Assembly: GCA_964580995.1 (NCBI GenBank)
Contig: CAZOMV010000074.1
Span: 1 to 30,237, forward strand
Direction: 5' to 3'
DNA: 30,237 nt
From: JAKJEP01 sp964580995
GTDB lineage: Bacteria; Planctomycetota; Phycisphaerae; Sedimentisphaerales; SM23-30
The notes under the pieces were generated by a model. It did not search any database. It was not told the DNA's origin and worked only from the letters and a program-made list of their open reading frames with translations. The position numbers were made by a program, and so were the translations under genes. Positions 23,382 to 30,237 of the stretch are shown one piece after another. Within the stretch, counting starts at the first letter, position 1. Each line of letters opens with the position of its first letter.

Positions 23382-24923
23382 TTATTCATAGAAGTTGGTA
23401 GCTTCGGTTTCCTGTACATCTCTGCCGAGCTGATCGCTGTTCATAATCACCGTGAAGCGGACATCGCCGGCCTTGATGCCTTTGACGATGACTTTCCAGA
23501 CGGCTTTCGCCTTGGGCGCCAGAGTCGGCAGCGGGCTGAAGGTAACGGTATTGCCTTCCAGGGTGCCGGTGGTTACGCCGGACGAAGAGACATACTGCAC
23601 GAATTCATTTTCCAGGACACATTTGATCGTGATGTTGGTATCCGGTGAGGATCCCTGGTTGGTTACGGTGATCTCGTAGGTTTCGTTCTGACCCAGTTCG
23701 ATTGGGTCGTCCACATCGACCACTTCCAGCAGGATGGCCGCGATACCCTTGACCACGGTCTTGGCCGAGGCGCTGACGGCGTCGGCACAGACCGCCTGGG
23801 CGGTGGCCGTATTGGCAAATTCACCGGCCTGGGCACTGGCATAGCTGATGGTCATCTGCTTGGAGGCGTTGACATCCAGGGTGCCGAGTTTCCAGACGGC
23901 CTTGGCGCCGGCTATGGTTCCACCAGCAGAAAGAGCAACGTCCTTCACGCCGGCGGGAATGGTATCTTCCACGATGGTGTCAACGGCGGGGGAATCGCCC
24001 TTGTTGGTAACGGTAATGGTATAGGTCATCTTCCGTCCCAGGTACTGGTTTTCGGTTCCGGTCTTGGTAATCGCCAGCACCGGTTTGGTCACGATAGTCT
24101 TGGTAACGCCGGATTCGGCCTTCAAGCCGCCGTCAGCGACCGCAGATGCCTTGTTTTCAAAGGTACCAGTCTTCTTGGCAACGGTTACGACCGAGAACTG
24201 TTTCGCCTGGCCAGCCGGCAGATTGCCCACATTGATGTCGATGGTCGTCTTGCCGTCCTTGGTTACCAGCCCATCGGGCAGCGGGTCGGAAATCTTGACG
24301 TTGTTGGCGGGGCCGGTGCCCTTGTTCTCGACCACCAGTTTAATCGGGATTTCGTCACAAATCGTGACACGTTCCGGGGCGGATTTGGAAAGAGCCAGGC
24401 TGGGCTGGACCACTTTGGTCCCGCAGCAAGCCGGCAGGATATAGGTAGCGTCGGCACACTGCCAGATGTCTTCCGCTTTGGTGGCCTGGCCGGTAACGAC
24501 CATCTTTTTGCTGGCGTTGGGTTCCAGGGTGTCCATCTTCCAAACCAGGGTCTTTCCTTCCACCGCTGCGGCCGGATTGGAACTCTTGAACTGGTAATGA
24601 TCGGCCAGATTGTCCTTGACCATCACGGTATGCAGGGGCTTATCGGTCATATTGGTAACGGTAATTTCATAATCGAAGGGGCTGTTAATAGCCACCTGGT
24701 CGGGCATCACCTTCTGGAGGCGCAGAACCGGGCAGCACTCGCATGGATAAACCCGACAGCAGCCGTCACAGGCCGGCTTGGGTTTTTCTGCTACCGGAGC
24801 CGGTGCGGGTTTGGGGGCCTGAGGAGCGGGTTTAACCGGGGCAGGCTGCTTTTCCCAACACTTACAACCGGCGATCCCCAGAACCAAAACGATACTCAGA
24901 AGCAAAGCAATACGCGATTTCAT
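23382..24923 (-). CDS. OmcB-like DUF11-repeat lipoprotein
   Basis: A 513-residue surface/periplasmic lipoprotein. Signal sequence ends in the lipobox LGIAGC with Cys20. A Pro/Ala/Lys-rich linker follows (25-50), then a cysteine cluster (Cys52, 55, 56, 61, 63, 64). Four DUF11-type immunoglobulin-like repeats run at about 69-170, 175-278, 281-392 and 397-505, each with a TVTN or VVEN core and a D.LP.G-like loop. From memory the architecture and the last repeat (KGIAA..., VTNQGS, EGNTV.F..LP, KAGD.R) are collinear with chlamydial OmcB, the large cysteine-rich outer-membrane protein. This copy has far fewer cysteines in its repeats. A structural envelope role is inferred. AAGGAG lies 8 bp before the ATG; a strong terminator follows. 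Confidence 0.88.
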   Translation of the reverse strand: MKSRIALLLSIVLVLGIAGCKCWEKQPAPVKPAPQAPKPAPAPVAEKPKPACDGCCRVYPCECCPVLRLQKVMPDQVAINSPFDYEITVTNMTDKPLHTVMVKDNLADHYQFKSSNPAAAVEGKTLVWKMDTLEPNASKKMVVTGQATKAEDIWQCADATYILPACCGTKVVQPSLALSKSAPERVTICDEIPIKLVVENKGTGPANNVKISDPLPDGLVTKDGKTTIDINVGNLPAGQAKQFSVVTVAKKTGTFENKASAVADGGLKAESGVTKTIVTKPVLAITKTGTENQYLGRKMTYTITVTNKGDSPAVDTIVEDTIPAGVKDVALSAGGTIAGAKAVWKLGTLDVNASKQMTISYASAQAGEFANTATAQAVCADAVSASAKTVVKGIAAILLEVVDVDDPIELGQNETYEITVTNQGSSPDTNITIKCVLENEFVQYVSSSGVTTGTLEGNTVTFSPLPTLAPKAKAVWKVIVKGIKAGDVRFTVIMNSDQLGRDVQETEATNFYE

Positions 24924-25329
24924 AATAAAACTCCTTTCATAAAACTAGAATGGCAATACACGCACGTTCAAAAGGACGTTAGCCTTTTGGCGGGCTTTTA
25001 TTTGGCAAATAGGATCTTGAGGCCATACTAAACGACATACTCCTACAGTAGAACAGGTCAAGGTTCCACCTTCATACCAGTTATAAGAAAAAAAATACCT
25101 GATTAGGTATTTGATTTTATCTCTGGAATTTGCTGGTGTCAACCGGAAATTGGGTTAAATAATATTTTTATAACGGATTTGCAGGGGACAGGATTTGAAT
25201 TCGTAACATTTTGCGTGAAAAAGACGGTTCAATAGGGTACAAGTATCTTCAGAAATAGTGGGATGATTAAGTGATTGCTGAACATTATTGAAATGTTAAG
25301 TAAAAAAGCAAACAGGCAAGGAGTGAAAA
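24924..25329. other. 406-bp divergent intergenic region
   Basis: Between the lipoprotein (minus) and corA (plus). A possible minus-strand promoter is TTGAAC (24966-24971) / TCTAGT (24944-24949), spacer 16 bp. An AT-rich hairpin, AAATACCT/AGGTATTT (25093-25112), carries eight T on the minus strand (25088-25095). No gene seen. Confidence 0.45.
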
Positions 25330-26394
25330 ATGGGCCGACCAGGCAGGCGTAAGGTGAAGAAACCGGGTTTGGCACCGGGCACGCTGGTGCATGTGGGGGA
25401 GGAAAAAGAGGAGGCGGTCAAGATTGAGGTGGTCGATTATTCTCCGGAGGGATGCCAGAGCAAGATCTTCACTACGGTAGCGGCCTGTGTGCCGTTTAAG
25501 GATACCAAAACGGTAAGCTGGATCAGTGTGGAGGGGGTGCATGATGTCGGGATTATCGGCAAATTCGGAGAGGCCTTCGGATTGCACGCCCTGACGCAGG
25601 AGGACATTGTCCATACGCGGCAGCGGCCCAAAGTGGAGGAGCATGGCGATTATCTGTACGTGGTGATGAAGGCCCTGCGCTTCAATGAGGAAAAACAAAT
25701 GGTGGAGCAGGAGCAGTTGAGTTTTATTCTGGGGGCTAACTATGTGATATCCTTTCGGGAAGAGTCGGATGATCTTTTTCAACCGGTGCGGGAGCGGATC
25801 CGCAATTCGATGGGCCGGCTGCGAAAATATGGGGCGGATTATCTGCTGTATGTATTGATTGATAGTGTTGTGGATCATTATTTTGTGGTGCTGGAAAAGC
25901 TGGAGGAATGGGTGGAGACCTTGCAGCAGGAACTGAGCGATGACCCGACCGAGAAGACGCTGCACGATATTTACGATCTGAAACAGAATATGGTTCTGTT
26001 TCGCAAGACCTTCTGGCCGACGCGGGAGCTGATGAATGATTTATTGCGAAATGAAACCAATCTGATTCAGGAATCGAGTGAGATCTATTTTCGGGATGTG
26101 TACGATCATGTGCTGCGGGTGATCGAGACGACGGATATGTATCGGGAAATGATCGGGGGAATGCTGGATGTGTATTTGTCGATTGTGAGCAACCGGCTGA
26201 ATACGGTAATGAAAGTGTTAACGATCATTACCACGATCTTCATCCCGCTGACTTTTATTGCCGGGGTCTATGGGATGAATTTTAAATATATGCCGGAGTT
26301 GGACTGGCCGTGGGCGTATCCGCTGGTGTGGGCGGTGATGGGCACCGTAACCGTGGGAATGCTGGTGTTTTTCCGCCGGAAGCGGTGGTTGTAG
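25330..26394 (+). CDS. corA: CorA-family magnesium/cobalt transporter
   Basis: A 354-residue inner-membrane pentameric Mg2+/Co2+ channel. The soluble N-terminal funnel domain covers about 1-290 and includes QEDIVHTRQRPKVEEHGDYL and a long helical stalk. Two C-terminal membrane helices lie at about 293-313 and 330-348. The family signature GMN is Gly315-Met316-Asn317 in YGMNF, after the first helix, and a basic end (RRKRW) follows. AAGGAG lies 7 bp before the ATG. The first ~15 residues are unusually basic. It is 38 bp upstream of the repeat protein gene, so both are probably in one operon, for no obvious functional reason. Confidence 0.95.
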   Translation: MGRPGRRKVKKPGLAPGTLVHVGEEKEEAVKIEVVDYSPEGCQSKIFTTVAACVPFKDTKTVSWISVEGVHDVGIIGKFGEAFGLHALTQEDIVHTRQRPKVEEHGDYLYVVMKALRFNEEKQMVEQEQLSFILGANYVISFREESDDLFQPVRERIRNSMGRLRKYGADYLLYVLIDSVVDHYFVVLEKLEEWVETLQQELSDDPTEKTLHDIYDLKQNMVLFRKTFWPTRELMNDLLRNETNLIQESSEIYFRDVYDHVLRVIETTDMYREMIGGMLDVYLSIVSNRLNTVMKVLTIITTIFIPLTFIAGVYGMNFKYMPELDWPWAYPLVWAVMGTVTVGMLVFFRRKRWL

Positions 26395-26432
26395 GCAAAC
26401 CGGCGGTATTTCCAAAAGAAAGGGGAATTCTG

Positions 26433-29400
26433 ATGTTGACAGCATTAATTATGAGTTGGTTTGGTTTGTTTTGGCTTCCGCCGCTGCCGGCGGCGGTGGA
26501 AGTGTCTTTGTATCAGAAGATGTTTGCCGGTGTTTTTGGCCCGGCAAGCTATGAGCAGGTTATAGAACCACCACAGATAAGAATCCATACTGGCCGGGTG
26601 GTTGATAAGGATGGCAAACCGGTAGGAAAGGCCGCGGTGAAATTATGCGGCGTTAAGGAAACCGGGCAGAATCGATTCCTTTATGACCTCCAGGACCTGG
26701 CGGAGACGGAAACGGACGAAGAGGGGAAATTCCGGTTCTCAGAGAAAGATGGGGACTGGCAGGAAACAGATGAAAAACTGGTTCTGGCCCGGAAAGAAGG
26801 ATTTTCGCTGGGATGGGCGGATTGGTATGCAATCGGTGAATCGGCTGAGGAGGCAATTGTTCTGTCGGATATCGCGGAACTGGCGGGGAAGGTGGTGAAT
26901 GAGGATGGTTTGGCGGTTCCTGGGGCTAAGGTTCATGTGCTGTTATTTCCCCGGGAGGAGAAGTGGTGGAGTGAGAGGGAATTCATGCGAATGCTGGCTT
27001 CTGCCGACTGGTTGACGGCGATGACAGACCCTGCAGGCGGATTTGTCATTTCCTATATTCCCTCCCGTTATACCGCAGAATTTGTAGTCCAGCATGAGGA
27101 ATACTTCGAAAAAATGACCTGGGATGCCCTGGAATATCCGGACAAAGGAAAATATGAAGCCGGAGCCAAGGATATATTGATTACGATGAGTAAGGGGGGT
27201 GTGATCCGAGTGAAGGTTGCGGATGAACAGACGGGGATTGGCATACCCAAGGTCAGAGTAACGGCGATAAAGAATAATACGGATTTTTCCTTGAGCGGGA
27301 TAACGGATTTAGAAGGAATGGCTGGTTTGCCTTGTCTGCCGGGTGAATATCGGGTCGTGCTAGGCCCCTGGGTATATGGCGATCCGCAATGGAGGGCGGA
27401 TGCCATAGGAGCGACAGTAGCGGCAAAAGGGACTACAGAGGTAACATTAAAAGCCTATGTTCCGTCGGTGCTGGAAGTACAGGTCCGGGATGTTTCTTCC
27501 GGTGAGCCGGTTCCGGGTATCTTTATTTCAATCAGGCCGGTTGGGGGCGGGCAAAAATATGGGGAGGGGTCGAACGAAAAGGGAGTAGCCAGAATAGACT
27601 TTTTACCGCCCGGTAAGTATGAATTTGAAACCAATATATCCAATACGTATGAAATGGTTAAGATTCCCGGGGAAATTATTCTGGATAAATCCGGTATCCA
27701 TTCGCTGGAAGTAAAAGTCTCTCGTCTGACAACGCTTGGTGGTGTGGTTACGGATGGAGCCGGAAGGTTCTTATCTGGAGTTCAGGTGTTCATTCTTCCG
27801 GGTGAGTGCCCAACTTTTACGACGGATACAGCAGGCCGGTACGAAATTGCTATTGAGGATGTTGAAGCGGCAAGGAAATTTGGTGTCGAACAGAAAGTAA
27901 AACCATATCTGCTATTTTTCTATCCTGCCGGGAATTTGGGAGCGATAATAGATCTTCCCAGGGGTACCAAGGTAAAAGATGTACAGCTAGTAGATGGATT
28001 TGGGATGCGCGGCAGAGTTATTGACAGGAATGGAATACCGCTGGCAGGGATTAAAATATTTTTAGATATAAAAATGGAATCGTCTGACTATAAGAGTCCC
28101 GTCCAAGAGTCGCCCATACAGGATGTGCTCACCGATTCGCAGGGTTATTACGCATTGGATGGGATCCCGCGCGGGCAGAAGTACTTACTTACCGTTTTTG
28201 CCGGAGATCTTTATGGTGAGGCCAAGCTGAATATCGTGAGTAATGAATGGATTCCGGGCGAGGATGATGCTGAAAAGGAAACGGATGCAGATTATCCCAT
28301 CCGGGCAGGAACACCCACCAAAGGATTGCTTGTGGTTGAGCCCAATAGTGAACAGGTTCAAGTGGATGATATCGTGCTCGCCGAAGCAGGGCTTATGGTA
28401 TCTGGTACGGTTTGGGGGCAATTTGGTGAGCGATTGCCCAATGTAAAAGTATATATGGAAGGAGATGGGCAAGGACAATTTGAACCGGCCTTGACCACGG
28501 AGAATGGCAAGTTCATTCTTGCAGGTTTGGTAGAAGGAAAAATAAAACTATATACGGAGTATTTTGAATATAAGCAGATCTGGTATGAACAAAGAATGTT
28601 GGCCGTTAACGCCGGTACCAAGAATATCGTGATAGTATTAAAAGCGACTAGAAATTATGTGCTTGATACAGTACCGAAAGAAGGAGGATTGGTTGAATTT
28701 CTTGTGCGGGATACGGTTACCAGAGAGCCTATTGATGAAGTATGTTTGGAATTGAAAGGAAGGGAAGAAGTATTTGTGCCGGATTTATTTACGGATGAAT
28801 CAGGCAAAACTGCGATTGTTTTGCCGGAAGGAACCTATTCGGTTGCAAAGAGTTCCAAGTGGGAAGGGTATCAGAATGCATCCATTAAGGGAACCATTCA
28901 AATTTCTAATGGTAAGAAGTATCAGATCGAGTTGGAAATGTACCGAAAGCCGGCATATAGTGGTATGGTGGTAGATGAGCAGGGATCTCCGGTGAACGGG
29001 GCCAGGCTGCAATTGATTCCGGATAAGTCTGCGATGACGGAAGATAACTGTGAAGTAATAACGGCAGCGGATGGGGTATTTTCATTTTCATGGGATCCCA
29101 AAGAAGCGTTTCAAGAGGCGGAGCAGATGGAAAGCGGCGTCTTTCTGGTGGTGACGCAGGAAAGAAGAAATCTGGCCGCTACCTTTGAATTGACCGAAGC
29201 ATCCCGTGAAAACTGGAAAATTACCCTCAAAAAAGCCCCTTCGATCACCGGAATCATAACGGATTCAAAGGGGAAACCGATTGCGGCTGCCCGTATAAAC
29301 TATGAAATAATTCTTTCCCGATCGAATTGCTTATTTGAATATGAAGAAATCCGCAGCAACGAAAAAGGGGAATATTGGATACCCGCCTTGCCACTGCTGC

Positions 29401-29534
29401 CGGCTGGATACGAATTCCGGCTGGATTTCAGCGATAGCGGTTATGGCAGTAGTGGGATACCAGAGGTCATAATTGGGGCGGAGGAATTAAGTGCAGGTGA
29501 GTCTTTGGTCTATGATTGTGAGTTCGCGAAGTGA
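26433..29534 (+). CDS. large secreted protein of ~10 carboxypeptidase-regulatory-like repeats
   Basis: A 1033-residue exported protein with no enzyme domain. I start it at the ATG at 26433 (AGGGGAA upstream, signal peptide about residues 1-21); the frame is open further upstream inside corA but without merit. Roughly ten beta-sandwich repeats of the CarboxypepD_reg type follow. Their openings include GRVVDKDGKPVGKAAV (54), GKVVNEDGLAVPGAKV (152), RVKVADEQTGIGIPKV (259), LGGVVTDGAGRFLSGV (435), RGRVIDRNGIPLAGI (526), SGTVWGQFGERLPNV (657), SGMVVDEQGSPVNGA (843) and TGIITDSKGKPIAAA (939). Each is followed by a T(D/E)..G.F or similar strand and a 'PPG.Y' or 'PEGTY' turn. Such repeats are found in surface adhesins and next to sensor or transporter domains. 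Function unknown. Its stop overlaps the next start by 4 bp (GTGA). Confidence 0.85.
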   Translation: MLTALIMSWFGLFWLPPLPAAVEVSLYQKMFAGVFGPASYEQVIEPPQIRIHTGRVVDKDGKPVGKAAVKLCGVKETGQNRFLYDLQDLAETETDEEGKFRFSEKDGDWQETDEKLVLARKEGFSLGWADWYAIGESAEEAIVLSDIAELAGKVVNEDGLAVPGAKVHVLLFPREEKWWSEREFMRMLASADWLTAMTDPAGGFVISYIPSRYTAEFVVQHEEYFEKMTWDALEYPDKGKYEAGAKDILITMSKGGVIRVKVADEQTGIGIPKVRVTAIKNNTDFSLSGITDLEGMAGLPCLPGEYRVVLGPWVYGDPQWRADAIGATVAAKGTTEVTLKAYVPSVLEVQVRDVSSGEPVPGIFISIRPVGGGQKYGEGSNEKGVARIDFLPPGKYEFETNISNTYEMVKIPGEIILDKSGIHSLEVKVSRLTTLGGVVTDGAGRFLSGVQVFILPGECPTFTTDTAGRYEIAIEDVEAARKFGVEQKVKPYLLFFYPAGNLGAIIDLPRGTKVKDVQLVDGFGMRGRVIDRNGIPLAGIKIFLDIKMESSDYKSPVQESPIQDVLTDSQGYYALDGIPRGQKYLLTVFAGDLYGEAKLNIVSNEWIPGEDDAEKETDADYPIRAGTPTKGLLVVEPNSEQVQVDDIVLAEAGLMVSGTVWGQFGERLPNVKVYMEGDGQGQFEPALTTENGKFILAGLVEGKIKLYTEYFEYKQIWYEQRMLAVNAGTKNIVIVLKATRNYVLDTVPKEGGLVEFLVRDTVTREPIDEVCLELKGREEVFVPDLFTDESGKTAIVLPEGTYSVAKSSKWEGYQNASIKGTIQISNGKKYQIELEMYRKPAYSGMVVDEQGSPVNGARLQLIPDKSAMTEDNCEVITAADGVFSFSWDPKEAFQEAEQMESGVFLVVTQERRNLAATFELTEASRENWKITLKKAPSITGIITDSKGKPIAAARINYEIILSRSNCLFEYEEIRSNEKGEYWIPALPLLPAGYEFRLDFSDSGYGSSGIPEVIIGAEELSAGESLVYDCEFAK

Positions 29535-29923
29535 TAAATAATATGCTACAAGAGATTATCGAACGATGGAAGAGGAACTGGCGGGGATTTTGGGGAAGAT
29601 ATTGGTGGCTGATCCTCGTGTTTGTGGCGGCGCTAGGGTGCGATGCGGCAAGCACGATTTATTTTATGATGCGGGATGGGGGGCATGAAAATGAGGTGCA
29701 TCCGGCGATCTGGCTGAGTTCGGCGGTTTTTGGACCGGTTTTGGGGCCGCTACTGGGGTGGGCCGGCAAGGCGGCGGCGGGGATTGCGGTGGCGGTATAT
29801 TGGCGGCGGATCGCGGTGTATCTTTTTGGGGTGGCAAGTATTCTGTCGTTCTGGGCAGCATGGTATAATATTTGGGGGGTGAATATTTATATCCCTCGCA
29901 TCTTTCGATGGTGTATGGGTTAA
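29531..29923 (+). CDS. small multi-pass membrane protein, DUF5658-like
   Basis: About 130 residues, starting at a GTG that overlaps the preceding stop codon (GTGA), which suggests translational coupling; an ATG at 29543 is the alternative. It has a basic amphipathic N-terminus and three hydrophobic segments: about 25-45, 60-85 and 95-112. The pattern DAASTIYFMMRDGG then HENEVHP, and a later Lys in a hydrophobic stretch, resembles the DUF5658 family, whose function is not known. It is last in the operon with corA and the repeat protein, and its TAA overlaps the stop codon of the opposing gene. Confidence 0.75.
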   Translation: MINNMLQEIIERWKRNWRGFWGRYWWLILVFVAALGCDAASTIYFMMRDGGHENEVHPAIWLSSAVFGPVLGPLLGWAGKAAAGIAVAVYWRRIAVYLFGVASILSFWAAWYNIWGVNIYIPRIFRWCMG

Positions 29924-30237
29924 CTTTTGCACATATATATCAGCCCAGAGAAAATGTCGCTCCGGGCATCGGAAAAATAGAAAAAAAGTTTGGTCAAAGC
30001 ATCCGTAAATTTTCGATCACCATCCCGCCCAAAGACATGAGAATGCTCGTGCAGAAAAATAGCCATCGCCTCCGAAAAATCAGCCACAAACACGCCGGCC
30101 GCCAAAAATACTTCGTAGGAATTCCATTCTCGATCTTTTTTCAACTGGCCCAATAGAATCTCTGTTTCCGCTACGACATAAGTGTAAGGTCTCGACGAAG
30201 TACACCCCGTTAAAAGAACAGGGGAAGACAGGGAACG
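29920..30237 (-). CDS. 3' part of a gene with an HExxH motif, running off the window
   Basis: The minus-strand frame is open from the window edge to the TAA at 29920-29922, ~105 codons, so the protein is a C-terminal fragment. It reads ...RPYTYVVAETEILLGQLKKD, then EWNSYEVFLAAG, then FLHEHSHVFGRDGDRKFTDALTKLF and a short tail. HEHSH fits the zinc-metallopeptidase HExxH pattern. The string also recalls, from memory, the C-terminal region of large HATPase/HSP90-like ATP-binding proteins of bacteria; I cannot decide. A TTG at 30153 is not needed as a start. The gene converges on the DUF5658-like gene, sharing the palindromic stop TTAA. Confidence 0.65.
   Translation of the reverse strand, partial: RSLSSPVLLTGCTSSRPYTYVVAETEILLGQLKKDREWNSYEVFLAAGVFVADFSEAMAIFLHEHSHVFGRDGDRKFTDALTKLFFYFSDARSDIFSGLIYMCKS

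Noticed and set aside
25285..25965. 226-codon open frame on the minus strand
   Set aside because: Antisense to corA; composition (Leu/His/Gln-rich) is that of a shadow frame.
1..30237. CRISPR array, tRNA or rRNA gene
   Set aside because: No regularly spaced repeats and no recognisable tRNA arms or rRNA blocks were seen on reading both strands. A dedicated tool search was not possible.

Overview
This window looks like a piece of chromosome from a planctomycete, most likely a Phycisphaerae-type bacterium. That is an inference from three things seen here. Secreted proteins end in short dockerin/EF-hand-like tails (DFNRDC..NFDDLLYL..QWL type). One small secreted protein has a PEP-CTERM sorting tail. 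The secreted enzymes are large and multidomain, with DPNDP-type linkers. No tRNA, rRNA or CRISPR array was seen.

Region 1 (about 318-15,376, all on the minus strand) is a glycan-degradation locus. In transcription order it encodes a phosphate acetyltransferase-like enzyme, an Ldh2-family oxidoreductase, a GH141-like secreted beta-helix protein, a DapA/NanA-family aldolase, a large secreted LTD/CotH/dockerin-like protein, a GH2 glycosidase and an NPCBM-GH36 alpha-galactosidase-like enzyme. Gaps are 33-140 bp. A sigma70-like promoter can be proposed in front of the first gene and another in front of the GH2 gene. The three glycosidase-like proteins would release sugars outside the cytoplasm. 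The aldolase, oxidoreductase and phosphotransacetylase would handle a 2-keto-3-deoxy sugar acid, a 2-oxo/2-hydroxy acid and acetyl-CoA inside the cell. The substrate is not known.

Region 2 (15.6-18.8 kb, minus strand) holds a PEP-CTERM protein and a LamG/dockerin-like protein. Both are built on the same ~195-residue module that also sits near the C-terminus of the CotH protein. The three copies are also very similar at the DNA level.

Region 3 (19.2-23.3 kb) is a decaying regulatory/catabolic patch. A FadR-type GntR regulator faces away from a remnant cluster on the plus strand: a possible transposase tail, the last ~36 codons of a short-chain dehydrogenase, a VOC protein whose 5' end appears to have lost one base in an A-run, and a D-2-hydroxyacid dehydrogenase cut by an in-frame TAG. 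A scar follows in which the 5' third of an IS1380-type transposase gene runs into the opposite-facing end of an IS66-type element.

Region 4 (23.3-30.2 kb) contains a four-repeat DUF11 lipoprotein resembling chlamydial OmcB with a textbook terminator. Facing away from it is a plus-strand operon of a CorA-type Mg2+/Co2+ channel, a ~1,033-residue secreted protein of about ten carboxypeptidase-regulatory-like repeats, and a small DUF5658-like membrane protein. A convergent gene fragment with an HEHSH (HExxH) motif runs off the right edge.
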